A stretch of 64,000 nt of DNA from JAMXLO01 sp963799415 (GTDB lineage Bacteria; Pseudomonadota; Alphaproteobacteria; Acetobacterales; Acetobacteraceae). This document shows, one piece after another, positions 48,948-59,319 of the stretch (position 1 is its first letter; each line of letters begins with the position of its first letter). The stretch covers positions 248,001-312,000 of the forward strand of contig CAWCXI010000034.1 of assembly GCA_963799415.1 (NCBI GenBank). The letters run 5' to 3'. The notes beneath the pieces are model-generated. The model had not been told where the DNA came from and made no database searches. It saw only the letters and a list, made by a program, of their open reading frames with translations. Both the position numbers and the translations under genes were made by a program.

Positions 48948-50183
48948 TCAGGTCTTGATCAGGCGTGCCACGAAGAAACCGTCCATGCCGCCATGCTCGG
49001 GCCACATGCTGGGCGCCGTACGCAGGAAGCCGTCCAGCGTAAGCGCCTCGGACAACGCCGGAAGTTCCGCTGGCGCGAACGCGTCGCGCCGCAGATCGCC
49101 ACGCGCCACCGCAGCCTCGACGCGGGGCACGCCCTCCTCGGGCTGCAGCGAACACACCGAGTAGATCAGGCGGCCACCCGTACGGAGCAGAGTAGCAGCG
49201 GCCTGCAGCAGCCGGTCCTGGGTCTCCGCTAGCGCCCGGACGTCGCGCGGCCGCTTCAGATGCGGCACGTCGGGATGACGCCGGATCGTACCGGTGGCGC
49301 TGCACGGCGCATCCAACAGCACCGCGTCGAATTGGCCACCGCGAGCCCATTCGGCCGCGTCCGCATGCACAAGTTCGGCCGACAGATGCCAATGCCGCAG
49401 GTTGTCCCGGAGGCGCGCCAACCGGGCGAGGTCACGCTCGACCGCGACCACCGACGCGCCCGCAGCGGCAAGCTGGGCCGTCTTACCGCCGGGAGCGGCG
49501 CAGAGATCGATAACGCGCTCGCCAGCCAGTGGCGCGAGCAGTTTGGCCGGCAGGGCAGCGGCGGCGTCCTGCACCCAGAAATCGCCGAGGTCGAAACCGG
49601 GCAGCTCGGTGACACGTGTGCCGGCAGGAAAGCGCAGCGAGCCGGTGGCTAGCTGCACACCGCCCGGCGGTGCGGCTCCCGACTTGAGGGTCACGTCGAG
49701 CGGCGCCTCGTGCTGATGGGCCAGCGCGACCTCGCGCGCCTTGTCCCCCCACGACGTCCACAGCCACTCCGGCGTGTCCAGACGCGGCCCGTCGAGGTCC
49801 GAAAGTGCCGCGATGCCGCCGTCAGCCACGCGCCGAAGCACCGCATTGATCAATCCCGCGAACGGCGCCAGCCCTCGGGTGCGCGCCAAGCCGACCGCCG
49901 TCGCCACGGCCGCGTGGCGCGGAGTCTCCAGCAACAGCAGTCCGGCAGCGCCGAGACGCAGTACCTGGCGCACTGGGTCGGGTGGCACCTTGCGCAGGAA
50001 AGGTTCCAGCACCGCATCCAGCGTTCCCATCCGCCGAAGCACAGCGGCCGCCAGGCGATGCGCAGCCGCACGGTCGCGTGGCGCGGCGGTGGGAAGTGCG
50101 TCCAAGGCCTCCTCGAGCGGCCGGCGCCTATCCAGGACCGCAGTCAACAGGTCGAACGCAGCCTCCCGCGTCGGATCGGCCAT
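48948..50183 (-). CDS. rsmB: 16S rRNA (cytosine) methyltransferase, RsmB/Fmu family
   Basis: A 411-residue protein that methylates a cytosine in 16S rRNA. The N-terminal NusB-like helical domain (1-140) is followed by a SAM-dependent Rossmann domain: DLCAAPGGKTAQL, the catalytic Cys in LDAPCSATGTIRRHPDV, and the second Cys in YSVCSLQPEEG. Its ATG overlaps the stop of the phosphoesterase gene upstream by one base (ATGA). It heads the rpe-heparinase-GT4 series. The length is usual. Confidence 0.92.
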   Translation of the reverse strand: MADPTREAAFDLLTAVLDRRRPLEEALDALPTAAPRDRAAAHRLAAAVLRRMGTLDAVLEPFLRKVPPDPVRQVLRLGAAGLLLLETPRHAAVATAVGLARTRGLAPFAGLINAVLRRVADGGIAALSDLDGPRLDTPEWLWTSWGDKAREVALAHQHEAPLDVTLKSGAAPPGGVQLATGSLRFPAGTRVTELPGFDLGDFWVQDAAAALPAKLLAPLAGERVIDLCAAPGGKTAQLAAAGASVVAVERDLARLARLRDNLRHWHLSAELVHADAAEWARGGQFDAVLLDAPCSATGTIRRHPDVPHLKRPRDVRALAETQDRLLQAAATLLRTGGRLIYSVCSLQPEEGVPRVEAAVARGDLRRDAFAPAELPALSEALTLDGFLRTAPSMWPEHGGMDGFFVARLIKT

Positions 50184-51436
50184 CAGCGCGTGGTCGAGCG
50201 GCAGGCGGCTTGGCGGCCATGCAGTCGGCAGCGCGCCAACACCTCATCGGTCAGCGAGTACACCGTGCCGGTCCAGCCCTGGCTCACGCGATGCAGCACC
50301 ACGTAGCCGTAGTCGGGTGTAGCGAAGGCGCGGCGGATCCTCACTCCGTCGATGACGATGCCGGGATTGACCGGCTGCGAGATGGTTTCATGGACGTCGC
50401 CGCCCTCGCCAACGATGAGCTGCGCGGGACGCGGCGGGTCGAATTCGTAGCTGGTGAAGTCGTGGACGTGCCCCGATAGCACCATGTCCAGCCCCGCCGG
50501 CACGAGATCGCGAATGGCCGCCTGCTCGGTTGCGTTCAGTGTGCTGCCGGGCTTGGCATCGTATCCCTGCACCAGTGCCCAGATCGGCCTGTGGGTGAGC
50601 AACCAGGAGTGCGGTGGCACATCGGTGAGCACCGACTTCAACTGATCGCGATAGACCGCCACCTTTGCCGAATCCGAGTTCCGATCATCGGCGTCGGAGC
50701 CATCGAACAGGAGCAGGCTCAGCGAACCGATGCGCAAGGCATAAGGCGGTGTCGTGTCCGTGCATCTGTCGGCACTCGGATGCGGATCGAGCAGACGGAA
50801 CCAGCCATGCCCGCCACGGCTGCATATTTCGTGGTTGCCGCGCACCATGACCCACGGCGCCGACGCGAGCAGCGGCGCCGCGGGATTGAAGAAGTCCTTC
50901 TGCCAGACGGCCCAATTGTCGCCATAGGGGCTTCCGGCGCAGCCCGGCTTTGTGTCGGGGCAGGCAGTTTCGCGGTAATAATAATCGCCGACGTGGATCA
51001 CCAGGTCCGGGTGCCGCGCCGCCGCCAACCGGGCGACGGTCGCGAACGGCCACTTCGCGGGATCGTTGCAGTCCTGCGTGAAGCTGCCCTCCAACCGGCA
51101 GCCGGTGTCGCCGATCACCACGATCCGCTTGATGTCGTTCGGCAGCGCGGGAGCCGCCAGCCCATCCACCGTGATGGCGCGGGACGAGGCCGCGGCATGG
51201 GCGATACAGGTCTGCACCGGGTAATCCCCATCCGCCTTGCCGCGCCTGTCGCTGGTCAGCGTGGCTCCGTCGGCGACGACCTTCGGGCAGTCCATGCCCG
51301 ACGCGATGACCGAGCGCACGTCGAGTCCGCCGGCGCTTGCCACCTCCACCCATGGGCCGGGCAGATCGGCCGCTCGGGCGGTCGCGCCGGCGAGCAGCAA
51401 CAGGAGGATGGCGGGCCAGCCGAGTGGCGACGGCAC
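50183..51436 (-). CDS. Secreted metallophosphoesterase
   Basis: A 417-residue protein with a signal peptide (LLLLLAGATARAADLPGPW). The calcineurin-like phosphoesterase core has IVVIGDTGCRL, HVGDYYYRE, VRGNHEICSRGGHGW and a final SGHVHDFTSYEF, giving the Asp/His/Asn metal ligands. The substrate is not known; phosphomonoesters or nucleotides are usual. It starts 15 bp after the LLM oxidoreductase stop, on the same strand, and is coupled to rsmB by ATGA. Confidence 0.9.
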   Translation of the reverse strand: MPSPLGWPAILLLLLAGATARAADLPGPWVEVASAGGLDVRSVIASGMDCPKVVADGATLTSDRRGKADGDYPVQTCIAHAAASSRAITVDGLAAPALPNDIKRIVVIGDTGCRLEGSFTQDCNDPAKWPFATVARLAAARHPDLVIHVGDYYYRETACPDTKPGCAGSPYGDNWAVWQKDFFNPAAPLLASAPWVMVRGNHEICSRGGHGWFRLLDPHPSADRCTDTTPPYALRIGSLSLLLFDGSDADDRNSDSAKVAVYRDQLKSVLTDVPPHSWLLTHRPIWALVQGYDAKPGSTLNATEQAAIRDLVPAGLDMVLSGHVHDFTSYEFDPPRPAQLIVGEGGDVHETISQPVNPGIVIDGVRIRRAFATPDYGYVVLHRVSQGWTGTVYSLTDEVLARCRLHGRQAACRSTTR

Positions 51437-51451
51437 GGTTCTTTCCCCGGC

Positions 51452-52684
51452 TCAGGCGCCCTGCGCCGCCTTCTCCTTTTCTGCCATGCGCTGCTTAAGC
51501 TGCTCCGGGGTCAGACGGACGATGTCCTCGTTCTGATGGGCGTAGAGGTCGTATGTGTCCGTCTCAAGTTCCTCCAACGCGATCTGGCCGGCGAGCACCT
51601 CTGCCTTCCAGGCGTCCTGCTCTGGCTGGCGAGCGTGAAACTCCGGCATCACCTCGCGGGCGAACAGCTCCAGGCTGTCGCAGATCGCTTGGTGGCTGGT
51701 GCGGCCCGCCTGATTGAGCAGGATTACCTGATCGACATGCGCCTCCTCGAACTGATGCAATCGTCGGCGGATGGTTTCCGGCGAACCGATCAGGCCGTTG
51801 CGCAACGCCTGCTTGGCCTTGTCGGTCTGCCGCCACTCCTGGTACTCGCGCCAGAGATTGCCGGTGCCGGGCGCATCGATCCCCTTCCGGCCGTAATACC
51901 CCAGCGCGAAGATGAAGAACGTCCAACCCGATGCCGCCTCGATCGCCTCCTCGTCGGTTGGCGCACACATGAAGCCGTTGACGATCGCGATGTTCGGATT
52001 GGTCGCGTAGTCGGCAAGTCGGTTGGGACGATGCAGCAGGTTGTTGTAGTAGCGATGCACCCAGGCACGCGCCGCCTCGGGCGAGACGAAGCTGAACCCC
52101 AGCGCGCCCATCCCCCACTGTCCCGCATCGCCGATCGTGCGGATGTTCGAGCAGGCGACCCAGAGCGGCGGGTGTGGCTTCTGCAGCGGCTTGGGGATCA
52201 CGTTGCGCGCGGGAAAATCATCGTACTGGCCGTGGAATTCCCAGTTGTCACGGGTGAACATCGGGACGATGGCGCGCACCGCCTCCTCCCAGCGGTCACG
52301 CTTGTCGCGCACGCGCACGCCGAACGGATGCAGCTCCGCCGGCCCTGCCGCCTCGCCCATCCCGAGATCGACACGCCCACCGGAGAGCAGATCGAGTGTG
52401 GCCACCTTCTCCGCCACTCGCTGCGGCTGGTTGGTGGTGAGCTGGACCACGCCGTGGCCGAGCCGGATGTTCTTGGTGCGTTGGCTCGCCGCGCCAAGAA
52501 AGACTTCGGGTGCCGATGAGTGGGAGTACTCCTCGAGGAAGTGATGCTCCACCACCCACGCGTAATCATAGCCAAGCTGATCGGCAAACTGAAATTGATC
52601 AAGCGACTGCTGCAGCAGATCGTGCTCGCTTGTCGTCGTCCAGGGGCGCGGCAACTGGTGCTCGTAGAACACGCCGAATTTCAT
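51452..52684 (-). CDS. LLM class flavin-dependent oxidoreductase (luciferase-like)
   Basis: A 410-residue monooxygenase. It begins MKFGVFYEHQLPRPW and has DYAWVVEHHFLEEYSHSSAPEVFLGA, GGRVDLGMGEAAGPAE and NIAIVNGFMCAPTDEEA, which are typical of this class of alkanal-monooxygenase-like enzymes. Start 52684 has AAGGAAA in front. It is the only undamaged member of the oxygenase cluster and is followed by a phosphoesterase. Its electron-donor reductase and substrate are unknown. Confidence 0.92.
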   Translation of the reverse strand: MKFGVFYEHQLPRPWTTTSEHDLLQQSLDQFQFADQLGYDYAWVVEHHFLEEYSHSSAPEVFLGAASQRTKNIRLGHGVVQLTTNQPQRVAEKVATLDLLSGGRVDLGMGEAAGPAELHPFGVRVRDKRDRWEEAVRAIVPMFTRDNWEFHGQYDDFPARNVIPKPLQKPHPPLWVACSNIRTIGDAGQWGMGALGFSFVSPEAARAWVHRYYNNLLHRPNRLADYATNPNIAIVNGFMCAPTDEEAIEAASGWTFFIFALGYYGRKGIDAPGTGNLWREYQEWRQTDKAKQALRNGLIGSPETIRRRLHQFEEAHVDQVILLNQAGRTSHQAICDSLELFAREVMPEFHARQPEQDAWKAEVLAGQIALEELETDTYDLYAHQNEDIVRLTPEQLKQRMAEKEKAAQGA

Positions 52685-52703
52685 GGATCGTTTCCTTCGT
52701 TGG

Positions 52704-53897
52704 TCAGACCGGCACGGCCAATGCGTCGTATTCATACAGCCAGTCGTAGCGCGCGCCCATGGCACGTGGCGCGAACTCGCGTTCCATGAACGCCTGGGCC
52801 TGCACCGGGTCGGCAAGCTGCGGATTGTGGTAGCGCGACACGTTCTCCAGCGAGCCACGCACGATGCGCGATGTCCGATCGAGCCGCGCTGCTTCGTAGC
52901 GGCGCAATGCCTCGGGGATGTCGTAGGCTTCCAGGCAGCGCGCCAGCACCATGCCGTCCTCGATCGCCATATTGGCGCCCTGCGCCAGGAACGGCAGCGT
53001 CGGATGACAGGCATCGCCGAGCAGGCTGACGCGCCCGACCGACCAATGTTCCAACGGTTCACGCCCGAGCATGGCCCATTTGTACGGGACGTCGATCGCA
53101 TCGACGATTGCCAGCACGTCCGGATGCCACGCCGCGAAATCCCGACGGCATTCCTCGACCGTGCCCGCCTCAGACCAGCTTTCGATCAGCCAGTCATCCC
53201 GCTCGATCGCGGTGACAAAATTCAGCAGTTCACCGCGGCGCAGCGGGTAGGTGACGACGTGACCGCGGGGGCCGATCCAGGTCATGCCGTATTGCTGGCG
53301 GAGCCGCGGCGGCAGGCGTTCCATCGGCACGACGCCGCGCCAGGCCATGTAGCCGGTGAAAGTGGCATGTCCGTCGCCGAATAACCGGCTCGCGGATATG
53401 CGAATGCACGCCGTCGGCGCCGATCAGCGCATCGCCACTCACGCGCTCGCCGTTCTCCAACAGCAGCGTGACGCCGTCCGCATCCTGCTCGAAGCCCATG
53501 CAGCGTGCACCGACATGCACCGCGTTGGGCGCGCGCTCGGCCGAGTGCCTGCACCAGCACGGCGTGGAAGTCGCCGCGATGCACCAGCCAATAGGGCGAG
53601 CCGTAACGCGCCACGGCGTTGGCGCCGAGATCCTGCACGCGCCAGGCCTGGCCGGTGTTGAACAGCCGCATCTCCTTGCGCGGTCGGCACCGAGGCGATC
53701 GCCTCCATCGCGGGCAACAGGCCGAGTTCGCACAGCACGCGCGAGCCATTCGGCGAGATCTGCACGCCGGCGCCAAGCTCGCGCAGCTCGGCGGCCTGCT
53801 CGTACAGCGCGACCTCGAAGCCGCGTTGCAGCAGCGCCAGCGCGGCGACGATGCCGCCGATGCCGGCACCGGCGATCAGGATGCGTGGCTTGCCCAA
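52704..53897 (-). pseudogene. FAD-dependent aromatic monooxygenase, three frame breaks
   Basis: Reads as a salicylate/3-hydroxybenzoate-hydroxylase-type flavoprotein. N-terminal GXGXXG is in ILIAGAGIGGIVAALALL (start TTG 53897 after GGAGGAGGGG). The middle has GVTLLLENGERVSGDALIGADGVHS, and the C-terminal has VSLLGDACHPTLPFLAQGANMAIEDG. These parts lie in three changing frames: breaks near 53680, 53541 and 53387. Each is corrected by removing one base. No stops occur apart from the breaks. It is followed by the LLM gene and preceded on the opposite strand by a VOC gene. Confidence 0.8.
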
Positions 53898-53966
53898 GTC
53901 CCCTCCTCCGTGCGATGCCGCGATCTGAACCGGGAACGTCGGCCGGACGCAAGCGGGAGGATGCCA

Positions 53967-54541
53967 ATGCTCGATCAACCACAGACTCAGGGGCGCGCGA
54001 AGCTGCTGACCGAGTTGCCGTTGCGGCTGCATCACCATGCCTATGCGGTGAAGGACCAGGAGGCCAACCGCCACTTCATCGAGGACATCCTGGGCATTCC
54101 GCTGGTCGCCACCTGGTGCGAGCGCGTGTTCCGCCCGGAGGTCGGCCGCGAGGTGGACTACTGCCACACCTTCTACGAGGTGGCGGACGGCGGTGCGCTG
54201 GCGTTCTTCCAGTTCGCCGACGAGGAAGCATGGGAGAAGAACCGCGCCATCCTGCAGGAGGTCGGCGGATCATGGCATGTCGCGTTCAAGGTAACGCAAG
54301 GCGACCTTCGACGAACTGATGCAGCGCGTCACGGCGGCAGAGGTGCCGGTGCGCAAGATCGATCACGGCTATCTGCGTGTCGATGTACCTGAAGACGCCG
54401 GACGGCCTGCGGCTGGAGTTCACCGTGGACGCGCCGGATGCCGAGCAGATCGCGGCGATGCGCCGGAAGGACGCGCATTCAGAGTTGGCGCGCTGGCTCG
54501 CCGGCGACCGACGCGTCAACAACGACGATCGGCCGCACTGA
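53967..54541 (+). pseudogene. VOC/glyoxalase-family protein, two frame breaks
   Basis: A VOC-fold protein starting MLDQPQTQGRAKLLTELPLRLHHHAYAV with a GGGAGG before it. The two-His metal-like pattern and the aromatic region (RHFIEDILGIPLVATWCERVF, GSWHVAFKVTQ) are in one frame. The next segment (ATFDELMQRVTAAEVPVR) is in another, and the tail (MYLKTPDGLRLEFTVDAPD) in a third, ending at TGA 54539-54541. The breaks are near 54300 and 54387 and each is consistent with one surplus base. It faces the FAD gene across 69 bp. Members often act in aromatic-ring degradation. Confidence 0.75.
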
Positions 54542-54608
54542 CCAAGGCTACATCACCCGATCGCTCAGCCCCGCTGCGTGCTTCACGAAGCGGAGCGGGG
54601 TGTCGAAG

Positions 54609-55999
54609 TCAAAGTTCGATATAGACCGCGTTCAGATGCGCATAGGGCGGCGACTGAGCGAACAGCTCGAACGTCAGCCGGTGCCCGGCATAGTCGGAGT
54701 TGAGTAGATCGCGGGCGAACGCCAGCAGCCGGCGACGATCCTCCGCGCTCCATGCCTCGTTCACCGTGTAGAACTTCTCCAGCCACGGCCTGGTTTCCGG
54801 ATCGACGAACGCGGCGAAGTCCGGCGTGACGCAGATCTGGCCGCCGCAGAGCTCGCGCGCGAGATGCATCATTGCCGGCAGCTTCGTGCAGGCGTGCACC
54901 CGCCCGGTGAACAGCAGCGACTGGTTCGGCATGAGCAGTCCAGCCGGACTCGGCTGCGCGGTGGCGATCGCGGCGGTCAGATGCGCGTTGATCCCCTCGC
55001 GATAGCAGGCGAGCTCCGCCAGCTTCTCGCGCACCGCCTGCTGCTTGTCCAAGCCCGTTTGTCGCGCATTGAACAATGCAGCACCAATCAGCATATCGGC
55101 GATATACAGGATGCGCTGGGTGTAAGGGAAACGCCGAATAGCGGTGCAGCGTCGCACGAATGAACGTTGCGGCACGCGTGTGCCGATAGAACAGCACATT
55201 TTCCCACGGCACCAGCACGTCATCGAACACGATCAGCGTGTCCACTTCGTCGAACCGGTTCGATAGCGGATAGTCCTCGGCTGGCGCGCGGCCGGCGAAC
55301 CCTGTGCGGCAGATGTGCTTAATGCCGGGCCATCCCATGTCGGCAATGAACCCCACGGCATAGTCCGACAGCTTGTCGTCGCCCCAGTTGCCGATCGTGG
55401 GCTTGACGAACGCCTGGTTCGCATAGGCTGCCGCGGTTTCGTACTTGGCACCACGCACCACGATGCCGGCAGCGGTTTCCTTCACGACGTGGAGTAGCAT
55501 GTCCGGGTCCTGCTCCTGGGGCCGCTTCGACCGATCCCCCTTCGGATCGGTGTTCGCCGACACGTGGAAGGGGTCAGCGGTCAGCGCTCGGATGATGTGG
55601 CGCTCGACGTTCTGGCTGAACTGCGGATCGATCTCGTCCAACACCGCCTTGCCGTCCCACAGCGACCACAATTCACCGATCGTCTCATCACCCACGCGGA
55701 CCACCACGCCACCGACCTCGTTGAGCTGCGCATCGACGTAGGCACGCTTGTCGTGCCAGTCCTGCTGTGTCTTCGGCAATTTCAGAGCAAGGTTGCTGCG
55801 CTCGCCGCTCGTCTCATCCAGGTAGGACATGGTGGCACTGTGCTGCGACTCGTGGGCCATGTCGTAGAGTCGCGCCCGCAGCGACACGATCGGGCGGAAC
55901 GCGGGGTGCGTTGTCACATCGGCAACGCGCTCGCCGTTGATCCAGACCTGGCGGCCGTCGCGCAGCGAGTTCGAGGTATTGCGTACCGGTTCTGAGCAT
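54609..55999 (-). pseudogene. 4-Hydroxyphenylacetate 3-monooxygenase oxygenase-like (HpaB family), two frame breaks
   Basis: A HpaB-family flavin-dependent oxygenase, about 460 residues. It begins MLRTGTQYLE (start 55999 with AAAGGA before it). The frame then changes near 55970 to SLRDGRQVWINGERVADVTTHPAFRP, runs through FAGRAPAEDYPLSN and DDVLVPWENVLFYR, then changes near 55131 to YTQRILYIADMLIGAALFNA and finishes NAVYIEL at 54609. Each break is fixed by deleting one base. HpaB proteins need a separate flavin reductase; none is nearby. It is divergent from the DUF362 gene. Confidence 0.8.
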
Positions 56000-56116
56000 G
56001 GCGTGTCCTTTGCGGGCGGCCCCCGAGGCCGGGCCAATCAAACCGCAATTTGCCCGTCCGAACCGGAAGTTGCTAGGCTAGCCGCGTTTTCCACGGAACA
56101 GATCGGGCGAATTCAA

Positions 56117-58261
56117 TTGCCACTGACCGCCGATGAAGCGGAAGACTGCGCTGTCGCCATCGTGGACGACAACACCCTGTCAACCTTCGGCAAGCTTGCG
56201 GCCGCGCTCGATCGTGCAGGTCTCTGGTCGGTTCTGGCGCGAGCGCGGAAGGGCCGACCGGCGCCACAGCTTCGCATTGTCATCAAGCCGGAGCTGGCCG
56301 GGTTCACGATCGCCTCACCTGCGGTGACCGACCCGGCGCTGGTCGAAGAACTCGTCGACCTGTTGCACAACCATGGCTTCACCAGCGTCGCAGTTGTCGG
56401 AACAACAGATGGCAGCGCCCAGTGGGCAGAGAATCGCGATCTTTACGCACTGAGCGATCTGCTGGGCTATCGCTACACCACACCAAAGGGACGCGCTTAC
56501 GATATCGTCGATCTCGCCGACTCGCCGGACGATTGTGCATTTCCGGTCGACAGCGCGCTGCAAGGCTGCGGCATATCACGTGAATGGCTCGACGCAGATG
56601 TGCGAATCGTCTTTAGCAAAAGCCGTACCGACGAAGTTGCGGGCTACGCACTGTGCCTTGACACGCTAATTGGTGTTCTCCCGTTGATTGACAAGGATTT
56701 GCACTACCGAAGACGCCGCCATCCCGGCGACGTGGTTGCCGCATTGCTGGGCGTGGCTCCGGTTCAATTCTGTCTGATCGATGGTATTCGCGGCGCGCAC
56801 GGCGCCGGCGGTCGACGCGCACCCTCTGCGATCGAGACAAATACGATCATCGCAGCCACCGATATCGTGCTGGCTGATCATGCCGGCGCGATGAAGATGG
56901 GCCTCAATCCCGAGGTCTCGTTGATATTCGCGCGCGTCCTTCGCACGCACCCGTTTCCGCGACGATATATCGTAGCGGGATCGCTCGGCATTTACCGCGG
57001 CTGGAACAACGTACCTGCGCTGTCGTTGCTGACCAGCAGTATGCGCAGCCGTGCCGAGACTCTAGATCGGCTGGTCGAACCTTGGCTCCAGCGTCTCGAT
57101 CCGGAGCTGTTTCCGCTGAAACACCCCGTCAATGCGCGCGTCAATGCAGTATTGGCGAAATTCCTTGCCGATCCCGACACCGTTGTTCTCAGCCAGTGGT
57201 TGCTGACGCTGGCGAATGCGGTGCTTGGTTGGATGGGGGAGACGACCCAGTCTTATCGAACATTGTTCGACAAGGACGCGTTGCGGCGTCACGCAGTGCC
57301 ACTGGGCATTGACCTCAGTGCCATACCGGAAGGCGCCTTCAATGCCCTCGTGGAAGAGCTGCTCGGACTCGAGCCCACCGCTGCCGCTGCGCCACCAATC
57401 TCCCCCGAGCTCCGCTGGCGATACATCGATGACGCCGTTGTGTTCCGCTACGCGAAGACACTGCCGATCGAATTCAACCTGTACGCGCGGCGCGTCGATA
57501 TTGCCCGAACAATCCAGTTCATGAATGACTACCTCGGGGGCGTCGTGGTTCCGTTGGCGCATGACAGATCAGGACGACCGGTACGACAGGCCGAGCGCAA
57601 CATCTACCTGCCGCAACCCAACTACCTGGTGCTGTATCAGGGGATGCCCATCGATGTGAGCAAACTGGAGGTGGTGGAGTATGGCGAGAACCGTCACCGG
57701 TTGTATTGGAAAACTGTACTGAGCGAGAATGGGTCCGCCACGTATGACGATGGCATTGCCACGTTCGAGCGAACCATAGATGGAACGCAGATCACCATAA
57801 CAGGACGGCAGCAGTTCACTCTGCCACCATTCTGGCAGGTGTTCGACCTGAACCTTGTCCCTAAGCTGAAGTCACACTTGGTGACCCATGCTTATCAGAC
57901 CTTTTTTGACCGGACTATCGCCAATTTCGAGGCCTTGGTGGAAGGTCGCGACATCCGCATCGGCCGGCCCGTGGACGAGCCAACACCGCCACCTATGGAG
58001 CAGATCATGCCGCTCCTGCTGCGGATCGGCGAAATCGCTATACCGGTCCTGCAACAGCTCGCAGGCAGGCGCGATCCGGCAGCAGCCAGCGAAGCGCATC
58101 GCATCGACACTGACGGCTTCCTCCACATCACGCCGACCCAATCAATCGCCTCAGGAACGACATCCGATCCGGAACAATGGATCGCTGAGATTTCGCGATT
58201 TATTGATGGCTTCTCACAGGCAGTGCAACGTGATCTAGCACAGGCTTTCACGGTCGCATGA
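56117..58261 (+). CDS. DUF362 domain protein fused to an SRPBCC-like C-terminal domain
   Basis: A 714-residue protein. Residues about 1-385 are DUF362-like: PELAGFTIASPAVTDPALVEEL, FSKSRTDEVAGYALCLDTLIGVLPLIDK, CLIDGIRGAHGAGGRRAPSAIETNTIIAATD and ADHAGAMKMGL. The last 280 residues (RWRYIDDAVVFRYAKTLP... to DLNLVPKLKSHLVTH) have the alternating strands of a START/SRPBCC-like ligand-binding fold. DUF362 proteins are LarA-related in sequence and of unknown role. The start is uncertain: no ATG or GTG precedes the domain in a good position, so TTG 56117 is used. It is coupled to the next gene by ATGA. Confidence 0.7.
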   Translation: MPLTADEAEDCAVAIVDDNTLSTFGKLAAALDRAGLWSVLARARKGRPAPQLRIVIKPELAGFTIASPAVTDPALVEELVDLLHNHGFTSVAVVGTTDGSAQWAENRDLYALSDLLGYRYTTPKGRAYDIVDLADSPDDCAFPVDSALQGCGISREWLDADVRIVFSKSRTDEVAGYALCLDTLIGVLPLIDKDLHYRRRRHPGDVVAALLGVAPVQFCLIDGIRGAHGAGGRRAPSAIETNTIIAATDIVLADHAGAMKMGLNPEVSLIFARVLRTHPFPRRYIVAGSLGIYRGWNNVPALSLLTSSMRSRAETLDRLVEPWLQRLDPELFPLKHPVNARVNAVLAKFLADPDTVVLSQWLLTLANAVLGWMGETTQSYRTLFDKDALRRHAVPLGIDLSAIPEGAFNALVEELLGLEPTAAAAPPISPELRWRYIDDAVVFRYAKTLPIEFNLYARRVDIARTIQFMNDYLGGVVVPLAHDRSGRPVRQAERNIYLPQPNYLVLYQGMPIDVSKLEVVEYGENRHRLYWKTVLSENGSATYDDGIATFERTIDGTQITITGRQQFTLPPFWQVFDLNLVPKLKSHLVTHAYQTFFDRTIANFEALVEGRDIRIGRPVDEPTPPPMEQIMPLLLRIGEIAIPVLQQLAGRRDPAAASEAHRIDTDGFLHITPTQSIASGTTSDPEQWIAEISRFIDGFSQAVQRDLAQAFTVA

Positions 58262-59319
58262 GAGCACTGGTGACTGGCGCAACGGGCCTGATTGGGTCAC
58301 ATCTGGTCCGCACTCTAGTGGATGCAGGCCATGAAGTACGATGCCTCGTACGGCAGACCAGCCGGCGTGATTCACTCGAAGGCCTGCCGCTGACATGGGT
58401 CGTTGGTGATCTGTTGCAGGAGAGCAGCGTCCTCGATGCAGCCTGCGCCGAATGCGATGTAGCATTCCACACAGCCGCGCACTACGCCTATGGGGGTGTC
58501 AGTTCAACGGAAATACTGGACACTGCTGTTGCTGGCACCGAGGCTCTGCTGCGTGCCTGTGGTCGGCAAGGTGTTCGCACTGTGGTCGTGACTTCGTCGT
58601 CCGTAATATTCGGCTACAGCAAGCGCGGCACGATCATTGGTGAAGACGAGGCAGTGGCAAGCAGCGATGGCGAAGCACCCTATGTCATTGCGAAGATCGC
58701 GCAGCATCACCGAGCGCTAAGACTTGCTGAACACCTCAAGCTGGATGTGCGCTTCGCGTGCCCGACGATGACGCTTGGACCGACGAGTTCGCGCCTGGGA
58801 CCGAGCAATGGTCTGATAGTGTCGTACCTCACCGATCCTTTCAGCAGCACGTTCCCAGGTGGCTGCAACATCGTGTCGGCGCACAACGTCGCAGAAGGCC
58901 ATCTGCTCATCGCGTTGCATGGCACGATAGGCGAATGCTATCTGCTCGGCTCGGAAAACCTGACATGGCGGCAGGTTCATGGCATGATTGCTGACTTGGC
59001 CGGCGTATCGCCACCACTCGCAGAACTCAATCATGTGTTTGCATTTCTGGCGGCTGCCACAGAGGAACTTCTCGCCGCCATGGCCGGACGCGCCGCTCTG
59101 TCCACCCGACAGCAGGCCACAATGATTGGTCGCTATTACTGGTATTCGCATGCCAAGGCTGCCGCGCTGGGCTACGTACCCTCGACTGCGCGGAGTGCCC
59201 TGACAGAGACAATATCCTGGTTGGCATCGTCCTCGTACATCACGCGCGAATTACGAGCACGCATGTGCCTGTCGCCCGACATCCATCGTCTTCGCTCCAC
59301 CACGGAGAGACCGCATTGA
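58258..59319 (+). CDS. NAD-dependent epimerase/dehydratase (extended SDR)
   Basis: A 353-residue extended short-chain dehydrogenase. It starts MRALVTGATGLIGSHLV with the GXXGXXG dinucleotide motif, then a VVGDLLQESSV stretch, catalytic Ser in TSSSVIFGYSK, and YxxxK in EAPYVIAKIAQ. It resembles hopanoid-associated epimerases and dihydroflavonol-type reductases. Its ATG overlaps the DUF362 gene stop (ATGA), and its stop overlaps the next start. Substrate not known; a bulky or isoprenoid-like compound is possible given the neighbours. Confidence 0.88.
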   Translation: MRALVTGATGLIGSHLVRTLVDAGHEVRCLVRQTSRRDSLEGLPLTWVVGDLLQESSVLDAACAECDVAFHTAAHYAYGGVSSTEILDTAVAGTEALLRACGRQGVRTVVVTSSSVIFGYSKRGTIIGEDEAVASSDGEAPYVIAKIAQHHRALRLAEHLKLDVRFACPTMTLGPTSSRLGPSNGLIVSYLTDPFSSTFPGGCNIVSAHNVAEGHLLIALHGTIGECYLLGSENLTWRQVHGMIADLAGVSPPLAELNHVFAFLAAATEELLAAMAGRAALSTRQQATMIGRYYWYSHAKAAALGYVPSTARSALTETISWLASSSYITRELRARMCLSPDIHRLRSTTERPH

